A stretch of 5,223 bases of DNA, taken from contig JBIOYL010000379.1 of the NCBI GenBank assembly GCA_044870185.1, forward strand, positions 1 through 5,223, given 5' to 3'. The stretch comes from JBIOYL01 sp044870185. GTDB lineage: Bacteria; Actinomycetota; CALGFH01. A program made the position numbers and the translations under genes. This document shows, piece after piece, positions 1 to 4,975 of the stretch (position 1 is the stretch's first letter; each line of letters begins with the position of its first letter). A model generated the notes under the pieces. It made no database searches. It had not been told where the DNA came from and worked only from the letters and a program-made list of their open reading frames with translations.

Positions 1-2
1 GG

Positions 3-386
3 CTGGTCCGTGGCGACGACCTGCTCGTCCACGAGAAGCTGCAGATCGGCAACACGACTCGGTCGGCCGCGGGCACGGTCGAGCAGCCCGGCACGAACGT
101 AGTGCAGCAGGCGGGGTTGAACCGGTCGATCCTGGATGCGGGCTGGGGGGTGTTGCTGGCGGTCCTGGCCGACAAGGCTGCACGCGCTGGTCGCATGCTG
201 GTCGCGGTGGACCCCCGCAACACCTCGCGCACTTGTTCCGACTGTGGGCAGGTGGCGGCCGAGAGCCGCCGCAGTCAGGCGGTGTTCTGCTGTGTCGCGT
301 GTGGGTGGGCCGCCCACGCCGATGTGGTGGGCGCGGTGAATGTGTTGCGGGCAGGGCTTGCCCGTCAGGCTGCGCAAGCGGCCTGA
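3..386 (+). CDS. tnpB: TnpB RNA-guided endonuclease (IS200/IS605 OrfB), C-terminal 127 residues
   Basis: The gene enters from the left edge; the frame is open from position 3 to the TGA at 384-386. The family cuts DNA guided by an omega RNA made from the element's right end and helps retain the element at its site. Visible hallmarks are: the second RuvC acidic residue, Glu at visible residue 11 in an LLVHEKLQI context (codon 33-35); the LNRSILDAGWGVLLAVLADKA helix; the TSRTCSDCG segment; a Cys4 zinc finger (Cys codons 234, 243, 291, 300); and the third RuvC acid, Asp at visible residue 107 (321-323). The usual DRDxNAAxNIL block reads HADVVGAVNVL, keeping the catalytic Asp but not the first Asn. 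No lesion is seen in this part. Four of its five Cys codons are TGT, unlike the TGC seen in neighbouring genes, which fits acquisition. A full TnpB is about 350-450 residues, so roughly two thirds is missing from view. Confidence 0.93.
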   Translation: MVRGDDLLVHEKLQIGNTTRSAAGTVEQPGTNVVQQAGLNRSILDAGWGVLLAVLADKAARAGRMLVAVDPRNTSRTCSDCGQVAAESRRSQAVFCCVACGWAAHADVVGAVNVLRAGLARQAAQAA

Positions 387-435
387 GAAGCTGTCGCCTT
401 CAGGCGACAGAGGAGTCACCTCGTCCCGCTCCGCC
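350..435 (+). ncRNA. Predicted TnpB omega RNA, structured 3' part plus start of guide
   Basis: In this family the guide RNA is sense to the 3' end of tnpB and runs through the right end into flanking DNA. Three pairings are visible: GCTTGC 356-361 with GCAAGC 374-379; TCAGGC 365-370 with GCCTGA 381-386; and the 8-bp hairpin 391-410. The first two interlock, since the 3' strand of the first stem lies in the loop of the second, so together they describe a pseudoknot. Pseudoknots are a known feature of omega RNA scaffolds. The scaffold should end at about 419, and the guide would be the flanking 16-20 nt from 420. The 5' boundary is not defined by the sequence and probably lies further inside tnpB; 350 marks only where pairing becomes visible. 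Confidence 0.65.
391..410 (+). repeat. Perfect inverted repeat (hairpin) at the IS right end
   Basis: CTGTCGCC at 391-398 and GGCGACAG at 403-410 are exact reverse complements around a TTCA tetraloop. In IS200/IS605 elements such a subterminal hairpin is recognised by the TnpA transposase as single-stranded DNA, and as RNA it is the guide-proximal stem of the omega RNA. No T-tract follows, so it is not an ordinary intrinsic terminator. Confidence 0.85.
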
Positions 436-608
436 CGGTCTGCCCCTCCCGGAGGACCCTGGTGCTGCGGGACCGCCTCCATCCTCCCGCCTTGCCGCCG
501 CGAGCGCGGCGCAGCACGCCGGGACGTTTGCTCGCTCGCCTACCGGAGATACCGGGCGTACATACCTGGATCCATCCGCCGGCCTACCGCAAGGGGGCGA
601 CCCGCACA
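420..608 (+). other. Non-coding leader between the IS right end and the PAP2 gene
   Basis: This 189-nt stretch is chromosome flanking the insertion, and its first 16-20 nt would be the omega-RNA guide. It has frames without stops on the plus strand, but none shows a recognisable protein. A possible -10-like TACATA lies at 559-564 without a matching -35. The useful signal is the Shine-Dalgarno-like AAGGGGG at 591-597, 11 nt before the ATG at 609. If the element inserted between an older promoter and the PAP2 gene, this leader is what remains of the 5' region. Confidence 0.5.
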
Positions 609-1457
609 ATGCCGAAGCCGTCGCGCTCGACGCCAAGCACGCTCGACCCGCCACCCGGGGTTCCGGAGGCGAGCCTCGCGCGCCGCTGGCGGCGGCTGCG
701 TGCAGGCGTCCCACCGGCGCTGTTCCTGCTGGGCTGGGCGCTCGTCATCCTGATCGTCGGCGTGCTGGTCGGCCTGCTGCTCACCAAGGTGGCCAGCCGC
801 GACGCCCTCGGCCGAGCCGACGCCGGCGTCGACACGTGGTTGGCCCGTCACCGCTCCGGGGCGATGAACACGCTGACCCACTGGGTCACCGACCTGGCCT
901 CCACACCCACCATCACCATCCTGGCCGTGCTCATGGTCGCCACGGCGGCGACCGTCTGGCGACGCTGGCGCGAGCCGATGCTGATCGCGGTCGCCGTCAC
1001 CGGCGAGGTGGTCGTCTTCCTCGGCATCACGCTGCTGGTGGACCGCCCACGCCCGCCCGTCCCCCACCTGGACGAGGCGCCGCCGACCTCGAGCTTCCCC
1101 TCGGGGCACACCGCCGCCACGATCGCGCTGTACGGGGCGCTCGTCATCCTGGCGTCGGAGCGGGCACGCTCGGCCGCCATCCGGGCCCTGACCGCGGCGC
1201 TCGCGGTCGTGATCCCCGTCGCGGTGGGCCTGGCCCGCATGTACCGCGGCATGCACTTCCTGACCGACGTGCTCGCGGGCGCGCTGCTGGGCGCAAGCTG
1301 GCTGTACGTGACGACGCGGGGCGTCCGGCTCGGGATCCTGCACGCGGAGCTCCGGCACGGGGCCTTGCGCCTGACCACGCGCGGCCACCGCCACGCCCGG
1401 AGGGGTCCGGGGAACCCCAGGGGGGTGCCCCGGCCAACGCTGCCACGCCATGGCTGA
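609..1457 (+). CDS. PAP2-superfamily membrane phosphatase (lipid/isoprenoid phosphatase)
   Basis: The 282-residue protein is expected to hydrolyse the phosphate of a lipid phosphate such as phosphatidate, phosphatidylglycerol phosphate or undecaprenyl pyrophosphate at the membrane; the substrate cannot be told from sequence. After a basic N-terminus come a hydrophobic segment at residues 37-59, a soluble stretch, and further segments near 101-116, 124-143, 168-182, 192-208 and 218-234. The three PAP2 motifs are present: TLLVDRPRP at 141-149, FPSGH at 163-167, and R210...H216...D220 in ARMYRGMHFLTD. In motif 1 the usual Lys of KX6RP is Thr141, and the usual Ser before Arg in motif 3 is Ala209. 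His167, Arg210, His216 and Asp220, expected to be catalytic, are kept. The ATG at 609 is chosen because AAGGGGG precedes it and residues before it in the open frame look non-coding. The gene ends inside the start of the lipid kinase gene (8-nt overlap), suggesting one transcript and translational coupling. Confidence 0.9.
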   Translation: MPKPSRSTPSTLDPPPGVPEASLARRWRRLRAGVPPALFLLGWALVILIVGVLVGLLLTKVASRDALGRADAGVDTWLARHRSGAMNTLTHWVTDLASTPTITILAVLMVATAATVWRRWREPMLIAVAVTGEVVVFLGITLLVDRPRPPVPHLDEAPPTSSFPSGHTAATIALYGALVILASERARSAAIRALTAALAVVIPVAVGLARMYRGMHFLTDVLAGALLGASWLYVTTRGVRLGILHAELRHGALRLTTRGHRHARRGPGNPRGVPRPTLPRHG

Positions 1458-1481
1458 CCGGACCGACGGCGCGCCCGCCCC

Positions 1482-1534
1482 GGCCGGACGCGCCAGCCCT
1501 GCCGCCACCAGGGCCGGACGCGCCAGCCCTGCCG
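1482..1534 (+). repeat. Tandem duplication, 30-bp period, in the kinase N-terminus
   Basis: A 23-bp sequence beginning GGCCGGACGCGCC occurs exactly at 1482-1504 and again at 1512-1534. The period is 30 bp, so the duplication is in frame and gives AGRASPA twice in the N-terminal tail before the conserved VAVVFNP strand. It looks like a replication-slippage duplication. Confidence 0.9.
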
Positions 1535-1634
1535 GGCGGGTCGCCGTGGTCTTCAACCCGCCGCAGGCGACGAGCAGACCGCCACCCGGCGCCGGCGGGA
1601 GCTGCAGGCCGCCCTGGCCGCCACCGGCCTCGAG

Positions 1635-2222
1635 GTGCGCTGGGTCGACGGCGCGCTCGAGGTCGCCCTGCGCGGGCACCGGCGCCGCATCGACGTCGGC
1701 GCGATCGGGGACGACCGCTTCGTGGTCATGAGCGGCATGGGCTTCGACGCGGCGATGCTGCGCGACGCCGACGCCGACCGCAAGGCGCGGATGGGCGCCG
1801 CCGCCTACGTCATCAGCGGGCTCGCCAACCTCCGCCGGGTGGCCGAGTTCGAGCTGCGCCTGGACGGCGGCGAGCCGGTCCGCCGCGCCGGACGGTGCGT
1901 GCTGGTCGGCAACCTCGGCCGCCTCCAGGGTGGGCTGCCGGTCTTCCCGGACGCCAGGCCCGACGACGGCCTGCTCGACGTCGCCGTCGTGCAGGCCAGC
2001 ACGGTCGTGGACTGGCTGCGGGTCGCCGTGCGCGTGCTGACGCGGCGCCGCGGTGACGACCCGGTCGTGGAGGTGCTGCGGGCGCGGCACATCGACCTCC
2101 GCTGCGACCGTCCGCAGCCGGTCGAGCGCGACGGCGACGTGCTCGACCCGACCGACCACGTCGTCGTCGAGGTCGTTGCCGGCGCGCTCACGCTCTGCGT
2201 CCCAGAGGAGAGGATCCCATGA
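1635..2222 (+). CDS. Longest intact frame of the broken lipid kinase: C-terminal domain fragment
   Basis: This is the part of the kinase remnant that an automatic gene caller would report: 195 residues from a GTG at 1635 to the TGA at 2220-2222. It corresponds to the C-terminal beta-rich domain of DgkB/YegS-like lipid kinases, with GMGFDAAML near residues 34-42 and the P-A-x-x-DG-x-LDV pattern near 105-116. No Shine-Dalgarno sequence precedes the GTG. The frame is open back to 1458 without an ATG, GTG or TTG recognised as a better start. The domain boundary starts before residue 1, so this is probably not a natural protein; if made, it would lack ATP binding. Confidence 0.45.
   Translation: MRWVDGALEVALRGHRRRIDVGAIGDDRFVVMSGMGFDAAMLRDADADRKARMGAAAYVISGLANLRRVAEFELRLDGGEPVRRAGRCVLVGNLGRLQGGLPVFPDARPDDGLLDVAVVQASTVVDWLRVAVRVLTRRRGDDPVVEVLRARHIDLRCDRPQPVERDGDVLDPTDHVVVEVVAGALTLCVPEERIP
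2205..2213 (+). promoter_or_regulatory. Strong Shine-Dalgarno sequence for the YihY gene
   Basis: GAGGAGAGG lies inside the last codons of the kinase remnant, with AGGAG at 2206-2210 ending 8 nt before the ATG at 2219. It fixes the YihY start and means that gene can be initiated on its own even though the upstream kinase frame is broken. Confidence 0.8.
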
Positions 2223-3253
2223 GCACCGCCACCGCCGTACCGGAGACCCACGAGCTCGAGGGTGACGACGCGCTCGAGACGCTGCGCCGGACCGGGACCG
2301 CGACGCTGCTGAAGCACTCGTTCCAGCGCTTCCGGGCCGCCGACGGCTTCAGCCATGCCCGGGCGCTGGCGTTCCAGGTGACGCTGACGCTGCTGCCGGC
2401 GATGATCGCGGCGGTGGGCTTCGCGACCCTGCTCCACGCCGACCAGCTCCGGCGGATCCTCCAGCAGACGGCCGCCCACCTGGCACCCGGGCCGGCCGGC
2501 CAGATCATCACCACCGCCTTGCAGCAGGGCAGCAGGGCCGCCGGTGGCGGCGCCCGTGCCGCCCTGCTGTTCGGCCTGGTGGCGGCGCTGGTGTCGGGGG
2601 CGACCGCCATGGGCCAGATCGAGCGGGGCGTCAACCGCATCTACGGCGTCGAGCAGGACCGCCCGACGCTGCGCAAGTACGGCCACGGCCTGGTGCTGGC
2701 CCTGTCGGCGGGGCTGCTGGCCATCGTCGCGTTCGTGCTGATCATCGCCGGCAGCGAGATCCTCAAGGCGGCCGGGGTCGGCGGCACCGGCCGGACGGTC
2801 TGGAACGTGCTGCGCTGGCCGGTCAGCCTGGCGCTGGTCGTGGTGGCCGTCGCCCTGCTGTTCCGCGAGGCGCCGCGGCGCCGGCAGCCGGCCTGGTCGT
2901 GGCTGGCGGTCGGCTCGGCCATCTCGGTGCTGCTGTGGCTCGTGCTCACCGGCCTGCTCGGTCTGTACCTGCGCATGAGCCGATCGTTCGGCCAGACCTA
3001 CGGGCCCCTGGCCGGCGTGATCGGCCTGCTGCTGTGGACGTTCCTCACCTCGCTGGCGATCTACCTGGGCATCGCGTTCGCCGCCCAGCTCGAGGCGGTG
3101 CGCGCCGGGGCGTCACAGCCGACCACCGGCGAGCAGCGCAACCTGGAGATCCGGCCCGGCGCTGGGCGGCGCGGCAGCCCGACCAGCCCTTCCAGGCGGA
3201 GCGCGGCCAGCGCCACCCTGGGCAGGTCCTCGACCGCCTCCACCGCCAGGTAG
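2219..3253 (+). CDS. YihY/virulence factor BrkB family integral membrane protein
   Basis: The 344-residue protein has about six membrane segments (near residues 48-72, 113-131, 155-178, 200-215, 226-250 and 263-288), the usual topology and size of the family. The C-terminal hallmark YGPLAGVIGLLLWTFLTSLAIYLGIAFAAQLEAVR (261-295) is clear, as are LAFQVTLTLLPAMIAAVGF near 50-68 and ATAMGQIERGVNRIYGVEQDRP near 128-149. The family is widespread, was once misnamed RNase BN, and its biochemical role is unsettled; membrane transport or lipid-related roles have been proposed, so none is assigned. The start is supported by a strong Shine-Dalgarno sequence and the ATGA overlap with the kinase stop. Residues after about 300 are not recognisable, and from about 323 onward lie opposite conserved codons of the DUF2156 gene, so the tail may be a read-through extension past a lost stop. 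Confidence 0.9.
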   Translation: MSTATAVPETHELEGDDALETLRRTGTATLLKHSFQRFRAADGFSHARALAFQVTLTLLPAMIAAVGFATLLHADQLRRILQQTAAHLAPGPAGQIITTALQQGSRAAGGGARAALLFGLVAALVSGATAMGQIERGVNRIYGVEQDRPTLRKYGHGLVLALSAGLLAIVAFVLIIAGSEILKAAGVGGTGRTVWNVLRWPVSLALVVVAVALLFREAPRRRQPAWSWLAVGSAISVLLWLVLTGLLGLYLRMSRSFGQTYGPLAGVIGLLLWTFLTSLAIYLGIAFAAQLEAVRAGASQPTTGEQRNLEIRPGAGRRGSPTSPSRRSAASATLGRSSTASTAR

Positions 3254-4806
3254 CGCGCCTGCCAGGCCGGGTCGAACTTCTTGTTGAACCGGTACAACGT
3301 CTCGATCTGGAACGGCCGCGACAGCCACAGCAGCACGGTGCGCTGCACCCGCAGGCCCCACGGCGTCCCAGGTTCGGCCGCGGCCGCCAGGACCGCCCGC
3401 AGGAACGAGAAGTTCAGCGAGACGTGCCGCACCCCCAGCTCGGGCAGCCGCCGGGCCGCCTCCACCACCAGGAAGTCGTTCAGGATGGCCGGGGCCTGAC
3501 GATCGCGGCGCATCACGTCCAGGCTCGCCCCATCGGCGCCCCAGGGCACGAAGTGCAGGAACCCCCGCAGCCGACCCGTCCCGTCCCGAGCCACCACCAC
3601 CAGCGCCGCCCCGTCGCGGCCGTCGAACAGCCGGCCGAGCGCCATCGAGAAGCCCCGCTCGGCGGCGTCCCCCCGCCAGTGCCGCGAGATCGCCCGCAGG
3701 GCCGCCACCGTGTCGGCGTCCAGGTCCCGGACCCGCCACACCTGGCTGGTGAACCCGGCCCGCCGGGCCCGGTTCCAGCTCTGCCGGGCGATGCGTACCG
3801 CCCGGCCCTCGAGCGAGAAGCCGGCCAGGTCCAGCACGCCCTCGTCGCCCAGGTACAGACTGCGCAGCCCGGCCTGCTCGTAGACCTTGGCCGCCCGCTC
3901 GCCGCAGGCGATCACCGCGGCCACGCGCCCCTGGCCGGCCGCCTCCGCCAGCAACCCCTGCACGGCGGCCGGCCAGCCCGGCTCGGGGCCGAGCGGGTCG
4001 CCGGCGGCCAGCAGCACCGTGCCGACCGTGCCGTAGGAGATCAGCGCCCCGTCGGCCTCGACGGTGGCCCGGTCGTCGCGCAGGGCGAAGTAGGCCAGCG
4101 AGTCCTCCGACGCGGCGGCCAGCTCGGGCAGCCGCGGGTCGGGGTGGCGACGCACGAGCGAGGGGCCCAGGGCGCGCACCATCACGACCAGGCCGCCGGC
4201 CAGGAAGGTGGCCGCCACCGAGCCCGGGAAGAACCGCCCGAACCGCCCCGCCAGGGGCAGCGTGGGCGCAAGTCCCGTGGCCATGCGGCCCACGTCGGCC
4301 AGCGCCCGGCCGAACGAGAGCCGCCCGACCACGCTGTGGCCGTTGACGGCCAAGCCGAGCAGGCCGTAGCCGAAGGTGACCAGCACGACGGCGGCGGCCG
4401 GTCGGAGCACCGGCTGCCGCTCGGTCGCCCCCCTGCGGGCGCCGAAGCGGTCCGCTTTGCCGACCAGGACGCCGGCCAGGAACGCCTCGAGCAGCGCCTC
4501 CTCGAAGTCCAGCCCCTTGACCAGGTGCCCGACGGCGCTGCCCAGCAGCAGCACCACGGTGGCGACCAGCGCCGACCGGCGCCGGCGGCGCAGGCCGCCC
4601 GACAACAGCAGCAGGGCGATCCCGGCGGCGGCCGTGGCCATGGTCGCCGTGGAGACGACGGCGCCGGGGAGGAGGTTGGCGAGGGCGCGCAGGCGCTCGC
4701 GCTCGCCGGGTGCGATCACCGAGACGAGGTTGACGACGCCGGCGAGGCCGGCGAGCGCGGCGGCCGCTCGGGGCGTCCGCCGGCTGGCCGAGAGCTGGCT
4801 GGGCAT
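3061..4806 (-). CDS. DUF2156 phosphatidylglycerol lysyltransferase-like membrane protein (MprF/LPG-synthase type, no LysRS domain)
   Basis: The family transfers an amino acid, classically lysine, from aminoacyl-tRNA to phosphatidylglycerol, reducing the negative surface charge and protecting against cationic peptides. From the ATG at 4806 the protein has 581 residues. The N-terminal third is membrane-embedded, with hydrophobic runs near residues 14-32, 50-68, 80-95, 102-116, 136-154 and 194-212. The C-terminal GNAT-fold domain has DSLAYFALRDDR at 235-246, AAGDPLGP at 267-274, RIARQSWNRARRAGF at 338-352, ERGFSMALGRLFDGRD at 383-398, SLDVMRRD at 428-435, SLNFSFLRAVL at 463-473 and FQIETLYRFNKKFDPAWQARYL at 499-520. 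No lysyl-tRNA synthetase domain follows, unlike mycobacterial LysX. An ATG at 4854 would add 16 residues but falls inside the palindrome's loop, so 4806 is preferred. Only a weak GGTGGG sits upstream. The last 30 or so residues are antisense to YihY and not family-like. The amino-acid donor is not predictable. Confidence 0.85.
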   Translation of the reverse strand: MPSQLSASRRTPRAAAALAGLAGVVNLVSVIAPGERERLRALANLLPGAVVSTATMATAAAGIALLLLSGGLRRRRRSALVATVVLLLGSAVGHLVKGLDFEEALLEAFLAGVLVGKADRFGARRGATERQPVLRPAAAVVLVTFGYGLLGLAVNGHSVVGRLSFGRALADVGRMATGLAPTLPLAGRFGRFFPGSVAATFLAGGLVVMVRALGPSLVRRHPDPRLPELAAASEDSLAYFALRDDRATVEADGALISYGTVGTVLLAAGDPLGPEPGWPAAVQGLLAEAAGQGRVAAVIACGERAAKVYEQAGLRSLYLGDEGVLDLAGFSLEGRAVRIARQSWNRARRAGFTSQVWRVRDLDADTVAALRAISRHWRGDAAERGFSMALGRLFDGRDGAALVVVARDGTGRLRGFLHFVPWGADGASLDVMRRDRQAPAILNDFLVVEAARRLPELGVRHVSLNFSFLRAVLAAAAEPGTPWGLRVQRTVLLWLSRPFQIETLYRFNKKFDPAWQARYLAVEAVEDLPRVALAALRLEGLVGLPRRPAPGRISRLRCSPVVGCDAPARTASSWAANAMPR

Positions 4807-4840
4807 GCCGGCATTGTCACCCACCGCCGGCGCCCGTCGG

Positions 4841-4869
4841 CGATCCGGCGCCAAGCCGTCGCCGGATCG
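4841..4869. repeat. Perfect 10-bp inverted repeat, candidate operator or leader hairpin
   Basis: CGATCCGGCG at 4841-4850 and CGCCGGATCG at 4860-4869 are exact reverse complements separated by 9 bp. The centre lies about 49 bp upstream of the DUF2156 ATG and 121 bp upstream of the GH13 ATG. It could bind a dimeric regulator or fold as RNA in the DUF2156 leader. No T-run follows on either strand, so an intrinsic terminator is unlikely. Confidence 0.65.
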
Positions 4870-4958
4870 TGAGCTTCCGGCCTGGTTTCACTTCATGGCC
4901 GGCGCGAAAACTAGCAACAGGATGCGCTGGCGTGCAGCGTTATCTCCACGACACCTTC

Positions 4959-4964
4959 GAGGAG
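4959..4964 (+). promoter_or_regulatory. Shine-Dalgarno sequence deciding the GH13 start
   Basis: GAGGAG ends 11 nt before the ATG at 4976. An in-frame ATG at 4922 also exists, but the residues it would add are not family-like and it has no ribosome binding site, so 4976 is taken as the start. Confidence 0.65.
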
Positions 4965-4975
4965 CAGAGAGCGGG

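Larger units (their letters stand above)
1..419 (+). mobile_element. Right end of an IS200/IS605-family (IS1341-like) insertion element, truncated by the window edge
   Basis: The stretch holds the C-terminal part of a TnpB gene, then within 5 nt of its stop a perfect 8-bp hairpin (391-398 with 403-410, loop TTCA) and the tetranucleotide TCAC at 416-419. A subterminal hairpin followed closely by a short TCA-type end is how right ends of this family look. These elements have no terminal inverted repeats and make no target duplication, so the end is placed by the hairpin and TCAC. The left end and any TnpA Y1 transposase lie outside the window, so it cannot be said whether the element is autonomous. 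The exact right boundary is inferred. Confidence 0.8.
1450..2222 (+). pseudogene. Diacylglycerol kinase/YegS-like lipid kinase, frameshifted and lacking its catalytic core
   Basis: Enzymes of this family phosphorylate diacylglycerol or related lipids with ATP. The ATG at 1450 overlaps the PAP2 stop and leads to RVAVVFNP, the typical first strand of the domain, at 1537-1560. The reading then changes frame: homology continues one frame over from about 1563 as AGDEQTATRRRRELQAALAA, which a single extra base near 1560 would restore. After LEVRWV (about 1629-1646) the protein goes directly to DGALEVALRGHRRRIDVG. The family normally has some 80-90 residues there, including the GGDGT phosphate-binding loop and the GTGN motif; both are absent. 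The C-terminal half is well kept (SGMGFDAAML, GRLQGGLPVFPDARPDDGLLDV, ERDGDVL). An in-frame 30-bp tandem duplication lies in the N-terminus. Without the core no kinase activity is expected. The frame break could be a sequencing error, but the core loss is too large for that; an assembly collapse remains possible. The stop overlaps the YihY start as ATGA. Confidence 0.75.
4807..4975. promoter_or_regulatory. Divergent intergenic region between the DUF2156 and GH13 genes
   Basis: Both genes read outward from this 169-bp region, so it should carry both promoters. About 4883-4960 is locally richer in A/T than the coding DNA around it (for example GGTTTCACTTC and GCGAAAACTAGCAAC), as expected of promoter DNA. 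No pair of hexamers matches a strong housekeeping promoter on either strand; TTCACT 4887-4892 and TAGCAA 4912-4917 are 19 bp apart and only a weak candidate for the forward gene. The DUF2156 side contains the inverted repeat listed separately. Confidence 0.5.

Noticed and set aside
391..410. Hairpin after tnpB as an intrinsic terminator
   Set aside because: No T-run follows, and the position and the TCAC that follows fit an IS200/IS605 right end better.
462..608. Longer PAP2 start at 462 adding 49 residues
   Set aside because: The added residues are Arg/Pro-rich and not family-like, and AAGGGGG directly upstream of 609 supports the internal ATG.
1402..1433. G-rich stretch with CCGGGG/CCCCGG arms near the PAP2 3' end as a G-quadruplex or regulatory hairpin
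   Set aside because: Only three separate G-runs are present, and the 6-bp arms around a 15-nt loop are unremarkable at this GC content.
1552..1566. Programmed ribosomal frameshift in the kinase gene
   Set aside because: There is no slippery heptamer with a downstream structure I can support, and the product would still lack the catalytic core, so mutation or sequence error is simpler.
233..2056. Very long forward open frame (607 codons) across the PAP2 and kinase region
   Set aside because: The translation is Arg/Pro/Gly/Ala-rich with no domain pattern. It is an out-of-frame shadow of GC-rich genes whose own frames carry clear motifs.
540..2159. Long reverse open frame (539 codons) opposite PAP2 and the kinase
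   Set aside because: It is low-complexity, His/Arg/Gly/Ala-rich, and antisense to conserved PAP2 motifs; a GC-skewed antisense shadow.
4807..4854. Longer DUF2156 start at 4854 adding 16 residues
   Set aside because: The start codon would fall inside the loop of the palindrome, and the added residues (MAPDRRRAPAVGDNAG) are not family-like. It cannot be fully excluded because the ribosome site for 4806 is weak.
2899..4872. Forward open frame of 657 codons opposite the DUF2156 gene
   Set aside because: It is composed of Arg/Gly/Pro/Gln-rich sequence without motifs, while the reverse strand carries a clear DUF2156 protein throughout.
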